DNA from: Pedobacter sp. ASV28
GTDB taxonomy: Bacteria > Bacteroidota > Bacteroidia > Sphingobacteriales > Sphingobacteriaceae
Length of the DNA stretch: 57,741 bases
Reading direction: 5' to 3'
NCBI RefSeq assembly: GCF_016428855.1
Contig: NZ_JAELTN010000034.1
Location: forward strand, 1-57,741
Both the position numbers and the translations under genes were made by a program. Numbering within the stretch: the first letter of the stretch is position 1; each line of letters opens with the position of its first letter. The notes beneath the pieces are model-generated. The model ran no database searches and was not told the origin of the DNA. It saw only the letters and a program-made list of their open reading frames with translations. Shown here piece after piece: positions 9,494 through 17,969 of the stretch.

Positions 9494-10693
9494 TTATAGA
9501 TACCAATTTTTATATCGATGTAAGGCTTCTAAAAAGTAATAATCTGCATAGGTTAGTGGAACATCTATTTCGTTCTGGTGCGGCATAGAGCCTACGCTAT
9601 GCATCAAAATAAAGCCCCCATTTTCACCCAGCTTGGCCTTGTACTTATCGCTGGCTACATTTAGCAGTATTTGTTTGGCGGTGTTCACGTAATGATTTCT
9701 TTTCTGTTTGTTATATTGGGCCAATTCTAAAAGTGCAGAAGCATTAATGGTAGCTGCCGAAACGTCACGTAAAGCATTAGGGATACCAGGGGCATTAAAA
9801 TCCCAGTAAGGTATTTTATCGGCAGGAAGATTGGGATTGGTTAATATAAATTTTGCAATGTGGTTGGCTTGATCCAAATATTTTTTATCTTTTGTAAAGC
9901 GGTACATTAAGGTGTAGCCGTATAGCGCCCAACTTTGACCTCGGCTCCAAGCTGACTCGTCTGCGGCTCCTTGATGGGTTAGCTTTTTGATCACCTTGCC
10001 ATTTGCCATGTCGTAATCAACTACATGATAAGAGCTGAAATCTGATCTAAAATGATTTTTTAAAGTACTATCTGCATGACTGATGGCAATTTCCCAATAT
10101 TTTTTATTGTCTGTTGTTTTGCTGGCCCAACACAATAGTTCTAAATTCATCATGTTATCAATAATTACGGGGCCTTGGAATTTTGAGGTTGAATTCCATG
10201 ATTGGATAACGCCTGCCTTTTCCCTAAAGCGGGTAGAGAGAGAGGCTGCTGCAGTATCTATTGTGGAAATGTATTTTTTATCTTTTAAAATACGATAGGC
10301 GTTGCCAAAGCTGCAATACATCATAAAACCAAGGTCGTGATTCCCGGTATAGTGCTTCTCTTTTTCTAGGATATTCAATCTTTTTTTTGCCTCATTTAAA
10401 ATGGAGGTGTCTTGGGTGTATTCATAAATGTATAATAATGTCCCAGGGTAAAAGCCACTGCACCACCATTTTGTGCTACTGGTTTCTGATTTTCCGGTGG
10501 TCTTGTCATATGTTTTGGGCATACGGTCGCTAGGTGTATTTTTGGCTAAATAGCCATATTGTTTAGCGGCAAAGTCAAATTGGTCTTTAATGAAATTTTT
10601 CATGTCTATTTGACTTTCTCTACTTTGTTGGGCAGAAGCCTTGATAAATAGGCAAGAAGTGAATGCTAATGAAAATAGAAGTTTTTTGATCAT
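9494..10693 (-). CDS. GH88 unsaturated glucuronyl hydrolase
   Basis: This 399-residue protein has a signal peptide (ending KASAQ) and the alpha6/alpha6-barrel family features of GH88. NHDLGFMMY places Asp120 and VIIDNMMNLELL places Asp179 at the positions of the two catalytic aspartates of the Bacillus unsaturated glucuronyl hydrolase. WSRGQSWALYGY is also a family segment. GH88 enzymes hydrate and remove the 4,5-unsaturated uronic acid left by polysaccharide lyases. No lyase is encoded in this window, so the source of the unsaturated substrate is unexplained. It is the first gene of the operon and has a candidate promoter and LacI-type site upstream. Confidence 0.9.
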   Translation of the reverse strand: MIKKLLFSLAFTSCLFIKASAQQSRESQIDMKNFIKDQFDFAAKQYGYLAKNTPSDRMPKTYDKTTGKSETSSTKWWCSGFYPGTLLYIYEYTQDTSILNEAKKRLNILEKEKHYTGNHDLGFMMYCSFGNAYRILKDKKYISTIDTAAASLSTRFREKAGVIQSWNSTSKFQGPVIIDNMMNLELLCWASKTTDNKKYWEIAISHADSTLKNHFRSDFSSYHVVDYDMANGKVIKKLTHQGAADESAWSRGQSWALYGYTLMYRFTKDKKYLDQANHIAKFILTNPNLPADKIPYWDFNAPGIPNALRDVSAATINASALLELAQYNKQKRNHYVNTAKQILLNVASDKYKAKLGENGGFILMHSVGSMPHQNEIDVPLTYADYYFLEALHRYKNWYL

Positions 10694-10743
10694 ATCTTAA
10701 GGTTTGGTCTTTGGGAACTAGTTATTTATAACGTGTCTCAGCC

Positions 10744-10774
10744 CTAAAATATCTACTAAAAATCGGTTAAGCAA
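10744..10774 (-). promoter_or_regulatory. Candidate promoter of the GH88-GH29-GH2 operon
   Basis: Read on the minus strand, TTG at 10772-10774 is followed after 20 bases by TATTTTAG at 10744-10751, one mismatch from the Bacteroidota -7 consensus TAnnTTTG. The predicted start of transcription is about 45 bases before the GH88 ATG. Confidence 0.45.
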
Positions 10775-10786
10775 TTTAATCTTTAC

Positions 10787-10798
10787 GCAAACGTTTGA
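10787..10798. promoter_or_regulatory. LacI-type operator candidate, GCAAACGTTTGA
   Basis: The 12 bases are one change away from a perfect palindrome and carry the central CG typical of LacI-family operators. The site lies 13 bases upstream of the -33 box of the GH88 promoter. It is a weaker relative of the repeated 14-mer found elsewhere in the locus. Confidence 0.5.
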
Positions 10799-10843
10799 TT
10801 TGCTGTGTCGGAGAATGCCACTTCGTTGGGTATTTACATAAAT

Positions 10844-10874
10844 AAAAAAAGCACCTTTTTAAGGTGCTTTTTTT
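10844..10874. terminator. Terminator of the symporter gene
   Basis: GCACCTT-TTT-AAGGTGC is flanked by seven A on the left and seven T on the right, so it can act in both directions. It lies 18 bases beyond the symporter stop codon on the minus strand. Confidence 0.9.
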
Positions 10875-10891
10875 ATTGTTTTTTGATTTGA

Positions 10892-12580
10892 TTACCAATA
10901 AAGTGTATATAGTGCAATAATAATTCCGATTACAATCAGTGCACCAACTGTAAATTTAGAATCGGTCTTGAACATTTTGGCATCCACCTCAAGCCCTTTA
11001 GGAACAACTCCTTTTTTGTTCTCGATAATACTAATGATGTACATCCCTATAGCACAGAAAAGAAAAACAAAGCCCATCCTGTCTATAAATGGAATTTCGT
11101 AAAGCATAGTGCCATTTTCTTGTTTCACCAATTTAGAAAAGCCCATGCCTTCTAAGAAACCTAAGTCGACCATTAATGGAAGTTTTTTAAGGAGTACAGA
11201 TAAAGAGAAACCTCCTAATGTTGCAAATAATGCGGCATTAGAGGTTGTCTTTTTCCAGAAAAAGCCTAAAATGAACATGGCGAAAATTCCTGGTGAAAAG
11301 AAGCCGGTGTATTCTTGGATAAACTGGAAGCCTCCTTTTTTGTCAATACCTAGATGAGGGGCAATAATAACGCCCAATATCATAGCAACAACAATAGTTA
11401 TCTTGCCAACGCCAACCAATGTTTTCTCATTGGCATTTTTATTGATTGCTTTTTTATACACATCAAGTGTGAAAATGGTGGCTATACTGTTGGCTTTCCC
11501 AGCTAAAGAGGCAACAACTGCTGCGGTTAGGGCAGCAAAGGAAAGTCCTTTTAACCCTGCAGGTAAAAGATTTAATAGTACAGGATACGCTCTATCGGGA
11601 TTAACCGATCCATCTTGCATCATCTCCGTTTGGAAAGCTCCTTCTTTATATAGAACGTAAGCGGCAATTCCTGGTAAAACCACTATAATTGGCATTAAAA
11701 GTTTCAAGAATGCAGCAAATAAGATTCCTCTTCGAGCTGTTTTTAGGTCGGCTCCTAAGGCCCTCTGTGTAATGTATTGGTTACAGCCCCAGTAGTTTAG
11801 GTTTACAATCCACATACCGCCAATCAATACAGAAAGTCCAGGTAGATCAATGTAATTCTCATTGTCTGGTTTTAATATCATGTGAAAGTGTTCAGATGCT
11901 TTGTTGGTCATTAGACCATAGCCTTCCAATATTCCTTTTGTACCGTAATGGTCTGAAACGAGATTTAGGGCCAGATAAGTGGTGGCCAATCCACCCAGAA
12001 TTAGGAAAAAAACTTGTATTACGTCTGTAAAACCAATGACTTTCATTCCTCCAAGGGTAATGATAATCGCAAATACTGCAATGGCATACATACAGTAGGT
12101 AAGGTCAAAGCCCGAGATACTACTTACGGCAAGTGCACCCAAATAGAGAATTGAGGTAAGATTTACCACGACATAAAGCAATAGCCAAAAAATAGCCATG
12201 ATCATGGCCACCGTTCCGTTGTAACGTTGGTTTAGAAATTGCGGCATGGTGGCAATATTGTTCTTCAAGTAGACCGGGATAAAAAATACGGCAACTACAA
12301 TTAAGGTTGCCGCGGCCATCCATTCGTAGGTTGCAATAGCAAGTCCCATTTTAAAGCCCGATCCGCTCATGCCAATAAATTGCTCTGCGGAAATATTAGA
12401 GGCGATTAAGGATGCGCCGATAGCCCACCAAGTTAAAGATCCTTCTGCAAGGAAATAATCTTTGGAATCTGAAGTTGCGGATTTCTTTTTGTAATAGATG
12501 TAAAGCCCGTAAGCGGCAACAATTACAAAATATACAAAGAACACGATATAGTCCTTTATATCTAATACATTATTGTTCAT
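10892..12580 (-). CDS. Sodium/sugar symporter (SSS family), probable xylose importer
   Basis: The 562 residues hold about 13-14 hydrophobic segments of the solute:sodium symporter fold. SLTWWAIGASLIASNISAEQ and GLSFAALTAAVVASLAGKAN are typical of sodium/glucose cotransporter-like members. It sits just downstream of xylB-xylA, which makes D-xylose the likely substrate, although arabinose or galactose cannot be excluded. It has its own terminator and, unusually for this cluster, its own near-perfect promoter, separated from xylA by another terminator. It can therefore be expressed independently of xylBA. Confidence 0.9.
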   Translation of the reverse strand: MNNNVLDIKDYIVFFVYFVIVAAYGLYIYYKKKSATSDSKDYFLAEGSLTWWAIGASLIASNISAEQFIGMSGSGFKMGLAIATYEWMAAATLIVVAVFFIPVYLKNNIATMPQFLNQRYNGTVAMIMAIFWLLLYVVVNLTSILYLGALAVSSISGFDLTYCMYAIAVFAIIITLGGMKVIGFTDVIQVFFLILGGLATTYLALNLVSDHYGTKGILEGYGLMTNKASEHFHMILKPDNENYIDLPGLSVLIGGMWIVNLNYWGCNQYITQRALGADLKTARRGILFAAFLKLLMPIIVVLPGIAAYVLYKEGAFQTEMMQDGSVNPDRAYPVLLNLLPAGLKGLSFAALTAAVVASLAGKANSIATIFTLDVYKKAINKNANEKTLVGVGKITIVVAMILGVIIAPHLGIDKKGGFQFIQEYTGFFSPGIFAMFILGFFWKKTTSNAALFATLGGFSLSVLLKKLPLMVDLGFLEGMGFSKLVKQENGTMLYEIPFIDRMGFVFLFCAIGMYIISIIENKKGVVPKGLEVDAKMFKTDSKFTVGALIVIGIIIALYTLYW

Positions 12581-12610
12581 TTATTTTTGGTTTATTTTTA
12601 GGTTAGTGTT

Positions 12611-12656
12611 TTTGATTAAACAATCAAATGTATGGTTCGTAATTTAAAATTACAAA
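12611..12656 (-). promoter_or_regulatory. Strong promoter with overlapping palindrome before the symporter
   Basis: On the minus strand, TTTG (12653-12656) is followed after 20 bases by TACATTTG (12625-12632), an exact match to the Bacteroidota consensus. A perfect inverted repeat, TTTGATT-AAAC-AATCAAA (12611-12628), overlaps the -7 box and the expected start site. This is where a repressor operator would be expected. It is unlike the TGCAACCGATTGCA sites, so a different regulator may act here. Confidence 0.6.
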
Positions 12657-12668
12657 TAGTATAGTGTA

Positions 12669-12709
12669 AAAAGTACACTCAGGTTTTAAAAGTGCCTAAG
12701 TGTACTTTT
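12669..12709 (-). terminator. Terminator after xylA
   Basis: AAAAGTACACT-C-AGG pairs with CCT-A-AGTGTACTTTT around an 11-base loop, and on the minus strand the stem is followed by a T-run. It begins 8 bases after the xylA stop codon. Confidence 0.8.
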
Positions 12710-12716
12710 GCAGAGG

Positions 12717-14048
12717 TTAGATATACCTATTGATTAAGTTTTCCAGGTATTCCTGTTTCCCGCTTCTCGTTAAAGGTTCTCCATTTTCAACGGCATAGTT
12801 TCTCAGGTCTTGCAAGCTAAGTTTGCCTTGCTCAAACTCGGCACCTTTTCCACTGTCGAAAGAAGCATACCTTTCTGCCCTTATTTTTTTGTAATCCGAT
12901 TTTTGCAAAATGTTGTCAGCAGTAATTAAAGCCCTAGCAAAAATATCCATCCCTCCAATATGTGCATAGAACAGATCTGTCTGATCGGTAGAATTTCTAC
13001 GGATTTTGGCGTCAAAATTTACTCCGCCTCCTTGTAAACCTCCTCCTTCTAAAATGATCAGCATAGATTCGGTCAATTCATTGATATCATTTGGAAACTG
13101 GTCAGTGTCCCATCCATTTTGGTAGTCTCCACGGTTGGCATCAATTGAGCCCAATAGGCCAGAATCAACAGCAACCTGTAGTTCATGCTGAAAGGTGTGT
13201 CCAGCTAAAGTAGCATGGTTTACTTCCAGATTTAGTTTGAAATCTTCCATCAGGCCATATTGTTGCAAGAAAGATTTCACGGTAGCTGCATCATAGTCAT
13301 ATTGGTGTTTTGAAGGCTCACAAGGCTTAGGCTCGATAAAGAAAGTGCCTTTAAAGCCATTTTTTCGGGCATAATCTTTTGCACTGTGAAGAAATGTTGC
13401 CAAATGCTCTTGCTCGCGTTTCATGTTGGTGTTCAATAAGCTCATATAGCCTTCTCTACCGCCCCAGAAAACATAATTTTCTCCGCCAAGGGCAATGGTA
13501 GCATCCAATGCCGCTTTTACTTGTGCGGCCCCATGAGCTAACACATGGAAATCGGGGTTTGTGGCTGCCCCATTCATATAACGATGGTGGCTAAAAAGAT
13601 TTGCTGTACCCCAAAGTAGCTTAACGCCACTTTCTGCTTGTTTTTGTTTGGCATAATCTACTATAGCCTGTAAACGTCTTTCATTTTCAGCTATATTGTC
13701 AGTGTAGTCTACTAAATCTACATCGTGGAAGCAATAATAAGGCAATTGCATTTTGGTGATGAACTCGAAGGCAGCGTCCATTTTATCCTTTGCTCGCTCC
13801 ACAGCGTCTTTTTTTGTATTCCATGGGAAAATATGTGTCGGTCCGCCAAATGGATCAGAACCATCGCCATTAAATGAATGCCAGTAGGCACAAGCAAATT
13901 TGAAGTGTTCATTCATGGTCTTTCCTGACACTATCTTGTCTGCATCGTACCATCTAAAGGCAAGTGGATTGTCACTATGTAAACCTTCAAACTTGATTTG
14001 ATCTATTCCTGTAAAAAATTCTTTTTCTCCTTTAACTACTTTTGTCAT
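12717..14048 (-). CDS. xylA: Xylose isomerase
   Basis: This 443-residue TIM-barrel enzyme converts D-xylose to D-xylulose in the cytoplasm. FHDVDL places His108 and Asp111 at the active-site pair of the long (class II) xylose isomerases. [27 protein letters not shown] and [10 protein letters not shown] supply the metal-binding Glu and His residues, and [19 protein letters not shown] supplies the metal-binding Asp residues. The start codon overlaps the xylB stop codon (ATGA), indicating translational coupling in a xylBA operon. A terminator follows directly. The assignment is secure. Confidence 0.97.
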   Translation of the reverse strand: MTKVVKGEKEFFTGIDQIKFEGLHSDNPLAFRWYDADKIVSGKTMNEHFKFACAYWHSFNGDGSDPFGGPTHIFPWNTKKDAVERAKDKMDAAFEFITKMQLPYYCFHDVDLVDYTDNIAENERRLQAIVDYAKQKQAESGVKLLWGTANLFSHHRYMNGAATNPDFHVLAHGAAQVKAALDATIALGGENYVFWGGREGYMSLLNTNMKREQEHLATFLHSAKDYARKNGFKGTFFIEPKPCEPSKHQYDYDAATVKSFLQQYGLMEDFKLNLEVNHATLAGHTFQHELQVAVDSGLLGSIDANRGDYQNGWDTDQFPNDINELTESMLIILEGGGLQGGGVNFDAKIRRNSTDQTDLFYAHIGGMDIFARALITADNILQKSDYKKIRAERYASFDSGKGAEFEQGKLSLQDLRNYAVENGEPLTRSGKQEYLENLINRYI

Positions 14049-15553
14049 TGTATTTCTGATTTTTTAGGTTCTGTATGCTGTAATGTTTGTTTTAGTATCT
14101 CCTTCCACTCTTGGTAGATAGGTTCGTAAGTTTTTGTGTGTAATGGACTTATATGTTCTAGTATTTCATGTTTAGTAAAGGCTTCTTCTATGTTCTTGAA
14201 TAGACCTGCACCAATGCCAGCGCCTATTGCTGCGCCTACACTGCCATTGTTGTCGTATAGTTCTATGGGAACTCCGGTGACATCAACAAAAGTCTGGGCA
14301 AAAAGATCACTTAGAAAAAGATTGGCTTTTCCTGCCCTGATCACCTGAGGCTGCATGCCATTTTCTCTCATAATATCCAGCCCGTATCTAAAGGCAAATG
14401 CAATGCCCTCCTGAACAGCCCTGAAAATGTGAGATTGTTGATGGGTGTTTAAGTCAATGCCAATCAACTGTGCGCCTGTGTATTTGTTGTTGAGCATACG
14501 CTCTGCCCCATTGCCAAAGGGTAGAACTTTTAAAGATTTACTGCCAATTGGCGCTTGTGAGGCGATATGATTGATTTCGGTATAGCTAAGCTGGGGCGCA
14601 AAATTATGTTTTGCCCATCTGTACATACTACCTGTTCCGTTGATACATAGCAGTACACCAGTATAGGCTTGTTCTTCGCTATAGTTAACATGGGCAAAAC
14701 TATTTACCCTCGATTGTTTGTCATAAGTTAAGCTGTCGCTAATGCCATAGATGACACCAGAAGTTCCTGCTGTAGCAGCAACCTCACCCGGCCGAAGTAC
14801 ATTGAGCGAGAGGGCATTGTTGGGCTGATCGCCAGCTTTGTAACTCACTATGACATCTGAGGAGAGTCCCAATGAATGGGCAACTTCCCTTTTTATAGTG
14901 CCATGTGAGGAAAATAAAGGTTTTATCTCGGGAATTAACTGTTGATCTAATCCATAATATTTGAGAAGTTCATCCGAAAGCTGGTTCTTTTTGAAATCCC
15001 AAAAAATACCTTCCGAAAGGGAAGAGATGTTGGTCGTGATCTCACCGGTAAGCTTCATGGCAATAAAATCTCCAGGGAGCATCATTTTATAAACTTGTTC
15101 ATAGACCTCGGGCTCATTTTGTTTTACCCAAGCAAGTTTTGAAGCAGTAAAGTTACCTGGCGAGTTAAGCAGGCTTTTCAAGGTTTTATCATGGCCAAGT
15201 TCGTCAAATGCTTTGTTTCCAAGCTCAACAGCTCTGCTGTCGCACCAAATGATACTGTCTCTGAGTACATTTTGCGATTTGTCAACAATAACTAACCCAT
15301 GCATCTGGTAACCTATGCCTATTGCTTTTATTTCTTTTGGATTGAAAAGCTTGGTGGCATTTAATTTCAAGATTGCTTTTTGGGTATGCTCCCACCAATC
15401 TAAGGGAGATTGTTCTGCCCATCCAGGGAATAGTGACTTTATGGACGTTTCATCGTCAGGATATTGTGCAGTTGCAACACTCTTTTGAGTTTCGATGTCA
15501 ACTACTGCAACCTTAATAGACGAAGTGCCTATGTCGATACCTAATAAATACAT
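14045..15553 (-). CDS. xylB: Xylulokinase (FGGY family)
   Basis: The 502 residues begin with the ATP-binding phosphate motif [15 protein letters not shown]. The sugar-binding segment [10 protein letters not shown] ... IIWCDSRA and the C-terminal adenosine motif [14 protein letters not shown] are both present, as expected for FGGY kinases. Met-His-Gly in the first domain is typical of xylulokinases. It phosphorylates D-xylulose to D-xylulose-5-phosphate. It is transcribed first in the xylBA operon, from a promoter overlapped by a LacI-type palindrome. Its length and motifs are complete. Confidence 0.96.
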   Translation of the reverse strand: MYLLGIDIGTSSIKVAVVDIETQKSVATAQYPDDETSIKSLFPGWAEQSPLDWWEHTQKAILKLNATKLFNPKEIKAIGIGYQMHGLVIVDKSQNVLRDSIIWCDSRAVELGNKAFDELGHDKTLKSLLNSPGNFTASKLAWVKQNEPEVYEQVYKMMLPGDFIAMKLTGEITTNISSLSEGIFWDFKKNQLSDELLKYYGLDQQLIPEIKPLFSSHGTIKREVAHSLGLSSDVIVSYKAGDQPNNALSLNVLRPGEVAATAGTSGVIYGISDSLTYDKQSRVNSFAHVNYSEEQAYTGVLLCINGTGSMYRWAKHNFAPQLSYTEINHIASQAPIGSKSLKVLPFGNGAERMLNNKYTGAQLIGIDLNTHQQSHIFRAVQEGIAFAFRYGLDIMRENGMQPQVIRAGKANLFLSDLFAQTFVDVTGVPIELYDNNGSVGAAIGAGIGAGLFKNIEEAFTKHEILEHISPLHTKTYEPIYQEWKEILKQTLQHTEPKKSEIQ

Positions 15554-15577
15554 TTATAGATAGATTTTTTATTATAG

Positions 15578-15624
15578 TTATGCAAACGGTTGCATAAAGA
15601 TAGATGTTAAATTAACAATGTCAA
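15578..15624 (-). promoter_or_regulatory. xylB promoter with overlapping LacI-type operator
   Basis: On the minus strand TTG (15622-15624) is followed after 19 bases by TATCTTTA (15595-15602), one mismatch from TAnnTTTG. The palindrome TTATGCAAACGGTTGCATAA (15578-15597) overlaps the last bases of the -7 box and the expected start site. Its core differs from the repeated 14-mer of the locus at two positions. Confidence 0.6.
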
Positions 15625-15703
15625 ATATTTTCTGAAAAGTTTTCGTTAATGTGGCCTTAAAGTGTACTGTAGGAAATGTTTTATGCAACAAGTAGCAGCT
15701 TAC

Positions 15704-16723
15704 TTATGTCTTTAGATCTGTTGATTGTCGTTCAACTAAGGAAGGAGCTAATACAATATGCTTAATGTTTTGGTATGGATTAGCCTGTTGGACCATTTCC
15801 AAAAATAATTTAGCACATGCTGTACCCATTTGGTTTGGATGTTGGTCAATGGTCGATAGATTAGGGGTAATATAGGCAGAGAAAGCTTCGTTGGCAAATC
15901 CTATAACGCCAATTTTTGGTGGAGTTTCATCAATTTCCTTTAGTTTTTTGATGACACCCAAAGCAGTAAAGTCATCTCCAGCGATAATGGCGTCGGGTTT
16001 GTTTGTTGCACGCATAAGTTTACCAGCGCCAAACCTTCCATCCTTGATAGATAGCCCACCGAAAATGATATTCTCCTCATTAATGGGTAACTCGTTATCG
16101 GCCAATGCGGCCTTGTAGCCTTTTAGCCTATCATTAAAAATTCTAATCTGGTGTACGGTGGTTACGTAAGCAATGTTTTTATAGCCTTGATCTATAAGGT
16201 GCTGGGTGGCCATATACCCTGCTTTATAATCGTCTAGTGTAACCGTGGGCACTTTTAACTTTTCATGTACCCGATCGAATAAGATTAAAGGCTTATTCTG
16301 TTTAATGACTTCCGCGAAGTGGGATACATCTTCTGTTTCAAGTGATAGAGAAGCCATAATCCCATCTACTTGCGCTTCAAGTAGGGTTTTTACCCCGTTA
16401 ATTTCGGCATTTAATGATTCGTTAGATTGATAAAGGATGACCCGATAGCCACTATCTTTCAATCCTTCTTCAATACTATGGATAATGGAAGCAAAGAAAT
16501 GCGCCTGTACGCTCGGCACAATTAGGCCTATGATGTAGGTCTTCCCCGATTTTAGGGCTGAAGCTAAACGGTTTGGACTGTAGTTTAAACGTTTGGCCGC
16601 AGCAAATACAGCTTCTCTTGTCGCATCGCTAATGGCTGCAAAACCACTTAATGCCCTCGAAACCGTAGAAACGGTCACATTTAGTTCTTTGGCAATGTCA
16701 TAAATCGTGGTTTTCTTTTTCAA
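15704..16723 (-). CDS. LacI-family transcriptional regulator 1
   Basis: The 339 residues have an N-terminal LacI helix-turn-helix (TIYDIAKELNVTVSTVSRAL, about residues 5-24), a hinge with SPNRLASALKSGKT, and a periplasmic-binding-like sugar domain starting at YIIGLIVPS. It lies beside xylBA and divergent from a second LacI gene. The likely ligand is xylose or a xylo-oligosaccharide, by context only. The recognition helix (TVSTVSRAL) differs from that of its neighbour (SAATVSRAL), so the two may prefer different operator variants. It probably represses xylBA through the site at 15578-15597, which is an inference. Confidence 0.93.
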   Translation of the reverse strand: MKKKTTIYDIAKELNVTVSTVSRALSGFAAISDATREAVFAAAKRLNYSPNRLASALKSGKTYIIGLIVPSVQAHFFASIIHSIEEGLKDSGYRVILYQSNESLNAEINGVKTLLEAQVDGIMASLSLETEDVSHFAEVIKQNKPLILFDRVHEKLKVPTVTLDDYKAGYMATQHLIDQGYKNIAYVTTVHQIRIFNDRLKGYKAALADNELPINEENIIFGGLSIKDGRFGAGKLMRATNKPDAIIAGDDFTALGVIKKLKEIDETPPKIGVIGFANEAFSAYITPNLSTIDQHPNQMGTACAKLFLEMVQQANPYQNIKHIVLAPSLVERQSTDLKT

Positions 16724-16752
16724 ATTAGCAAATGCTCTATAGATAGCTTCAG

Positions 16753-16783
16753 CAAACTAAATAAAAATAACTGCATTATGCAA
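16753..16783 (-). promoter_or_regulatory. Candidate promoter of lacI regulator 1
   Basis: On the minus strand TTG (16781-16783) is followed after 20 bases by TTAGTTTG (16753-16760), one mismatch from TAnnTTTG. A short palindrome, TGCATTATGCA (16772-16782), overlaps the -33 box. The predicted leader is about 25 bases. Confidence 0.4.
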
Positions 16784-16811
16784 CAATTAAGTTGAATTTG
16801 TTTTTATTTCA

Positions 16812-16851
16812 TGCAACCGATTGCAATTTTAACAATTTTAATTTACTTTAG
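16812..16851 (+). promoter_or_regulatory. Operator 14-mer and promoter of the lacI2-GH10-GH115-GH43 operon
   Basis: TGCAACCGATTGCA occupies 16812-16825. Its right half supplies TTG (16821-16823), which is followed after 20 bases by TACTTTAG (16844-16851), one mismatch from the -7 consensus. The ATG follows about 36 bases later. A repressor bound here would cover the -33 region. Confidence 0.65.
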
Positions 16852-16886
16852 TCTTCGAAACCTTTGGTAGACCTATTGAATAACGT

Positions 16887-17927
16887 ATGAATAACAAAGA
16901 AGTAACCATATATGACATTGCTGATAAATTAGCTATTTCTGCAGCAACGGTAAGCAGGGCTTTGCAAGATCACCCGGCTGTTAATAAGAAAACAAAGCAG
17001 CGAATAAATGAACTGGCTATAGAACTTGGCTATCGCTCCAATAAGTTTGCGAGCAATTTACGTACGAAAAGAACAAATACATTAGGACTGATCGTGCCCC
17101 GGCTGAACAGTCTTTTTATGTCTTCGGTAATTTCCGGAATAGAGAAGGTGGCAAATGGCGCAGGTTACAATCTGATCATTAGCCAATCTTTTGAGCAGGA
17201 ATTAAAAGAAAAGACAAATGCCATAACCATGTTCAACAACAGGGTAGATGCTTTGATCGTTTCACTGGCCGCCGATACGAGCGATTATGCCCACTTTGAA
17301 TCATTTATGAAGAAAAATATCCCTATTGTGTTTTTTGATCGTGTACCCGAGCAAATAGATACGACAAAAGTGCTCATAGATAATTTTGCTGCGGGTTATA
17401 AAGCCACACAACATCTTATTGAGCAGGGGTATAGGCTAATTGTACATATAACAGGTAATAGAATGCGTAATGTTTATCGCGAAAGGTTTGAAGGATATAG
17501 GCAAGCTTTGGCAGATGCCCATCTTCCTTTCGATGAAGATATGGTCATTAGCAATGATCTATCTGAACAGGCTATACAAGAAGCCATTGAGCATAATTTA
17601 CTGAAAAGAGAAAAGCTTCCTGATGCGCTTTTTATTTCCAACGATTCTTCCGCAGCATTTGCACTAAGTATTCTAAAGGGAAAAGGGCTGAGAATTCCTG
17701 AGGATATGGCCATAGTGGGTTTTAATAATGATCTGATCTCAAAAGTGACAGAGCCCCCCATTACCACTATTCATTATCCGGGAATTGAGATGGGGGAAAG
17801 TATTGCCAGAATTCTGATCGATTACCTCAATGGGCAAGGCGATCTGAGCTTTACGAGTAAAATATTTCTTGAAACGGAATTGGTGGTAAGGGGCTCCTCT
17901 GTAAAGGACATATCAGCCCTTACTTAA
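16887..17927 (+). CDS. LacI-family transcriptional regulator 2, first gene of a xylanase operon
   Basis: The 346 residues carry a LacI helix-turn-helix (TIYDIADKLAISAATVSRAL, about 7-26), a hinge with SNKFASNLRT, and a ligand-binding domain starting TLGLIVPRLNSLF. The gene is 42 bases upstream of a GH10 xylanase, so it is probably co-transcribed with the hydrolases it controls. An exact operator 14-mer lies in its own promoter, so autoregulation is expected. The effector is likely a xylan fragment, by context. It is paralogous to the divergent regulator at 15704-16723 and close to it in length and layout. Confidence 0.93.
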   Translation: MNNKEVTIYDIADKLAISAATVSRALQDHPAVNKKTKQRINELAIELGYRSNKFASNLRTKRTNTLGLIVPRLNSLFMSSVISGIEKVANGAGYNLIISQSFEQELKEKTNAITMFNNRVDALIVSLAADTSDYAHFESFMKKNIPIVFFDRVPEQIDTTKVLIDNFAAGYKATQHLIEQGYRLIVHITGNRMRNVYRERFEGYRQALADAHLPFDEDMVISNDLSEQAIQEAIEHNLLKREKLPDALFISNDSSAAFALSILKGKGLRIPEDMAIVGFNNDLISKVTEPPITTIHYPGIEMGESIARILIDYLNGQGDLSFTSKIFLETELVVRGSSVKDISALT

Positions 17928-17969
17928 GGAAGTAAAGTTTCTTTACCAATCATAACTAACCAAATATAA

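Noticed and set aside
16772..16782. TGCATTATGCA as a member of the 14-mer operator family
   Set aside because: It is palindromic but lacks the central CCGA/ACGG; the odd-length symmetry is also different.
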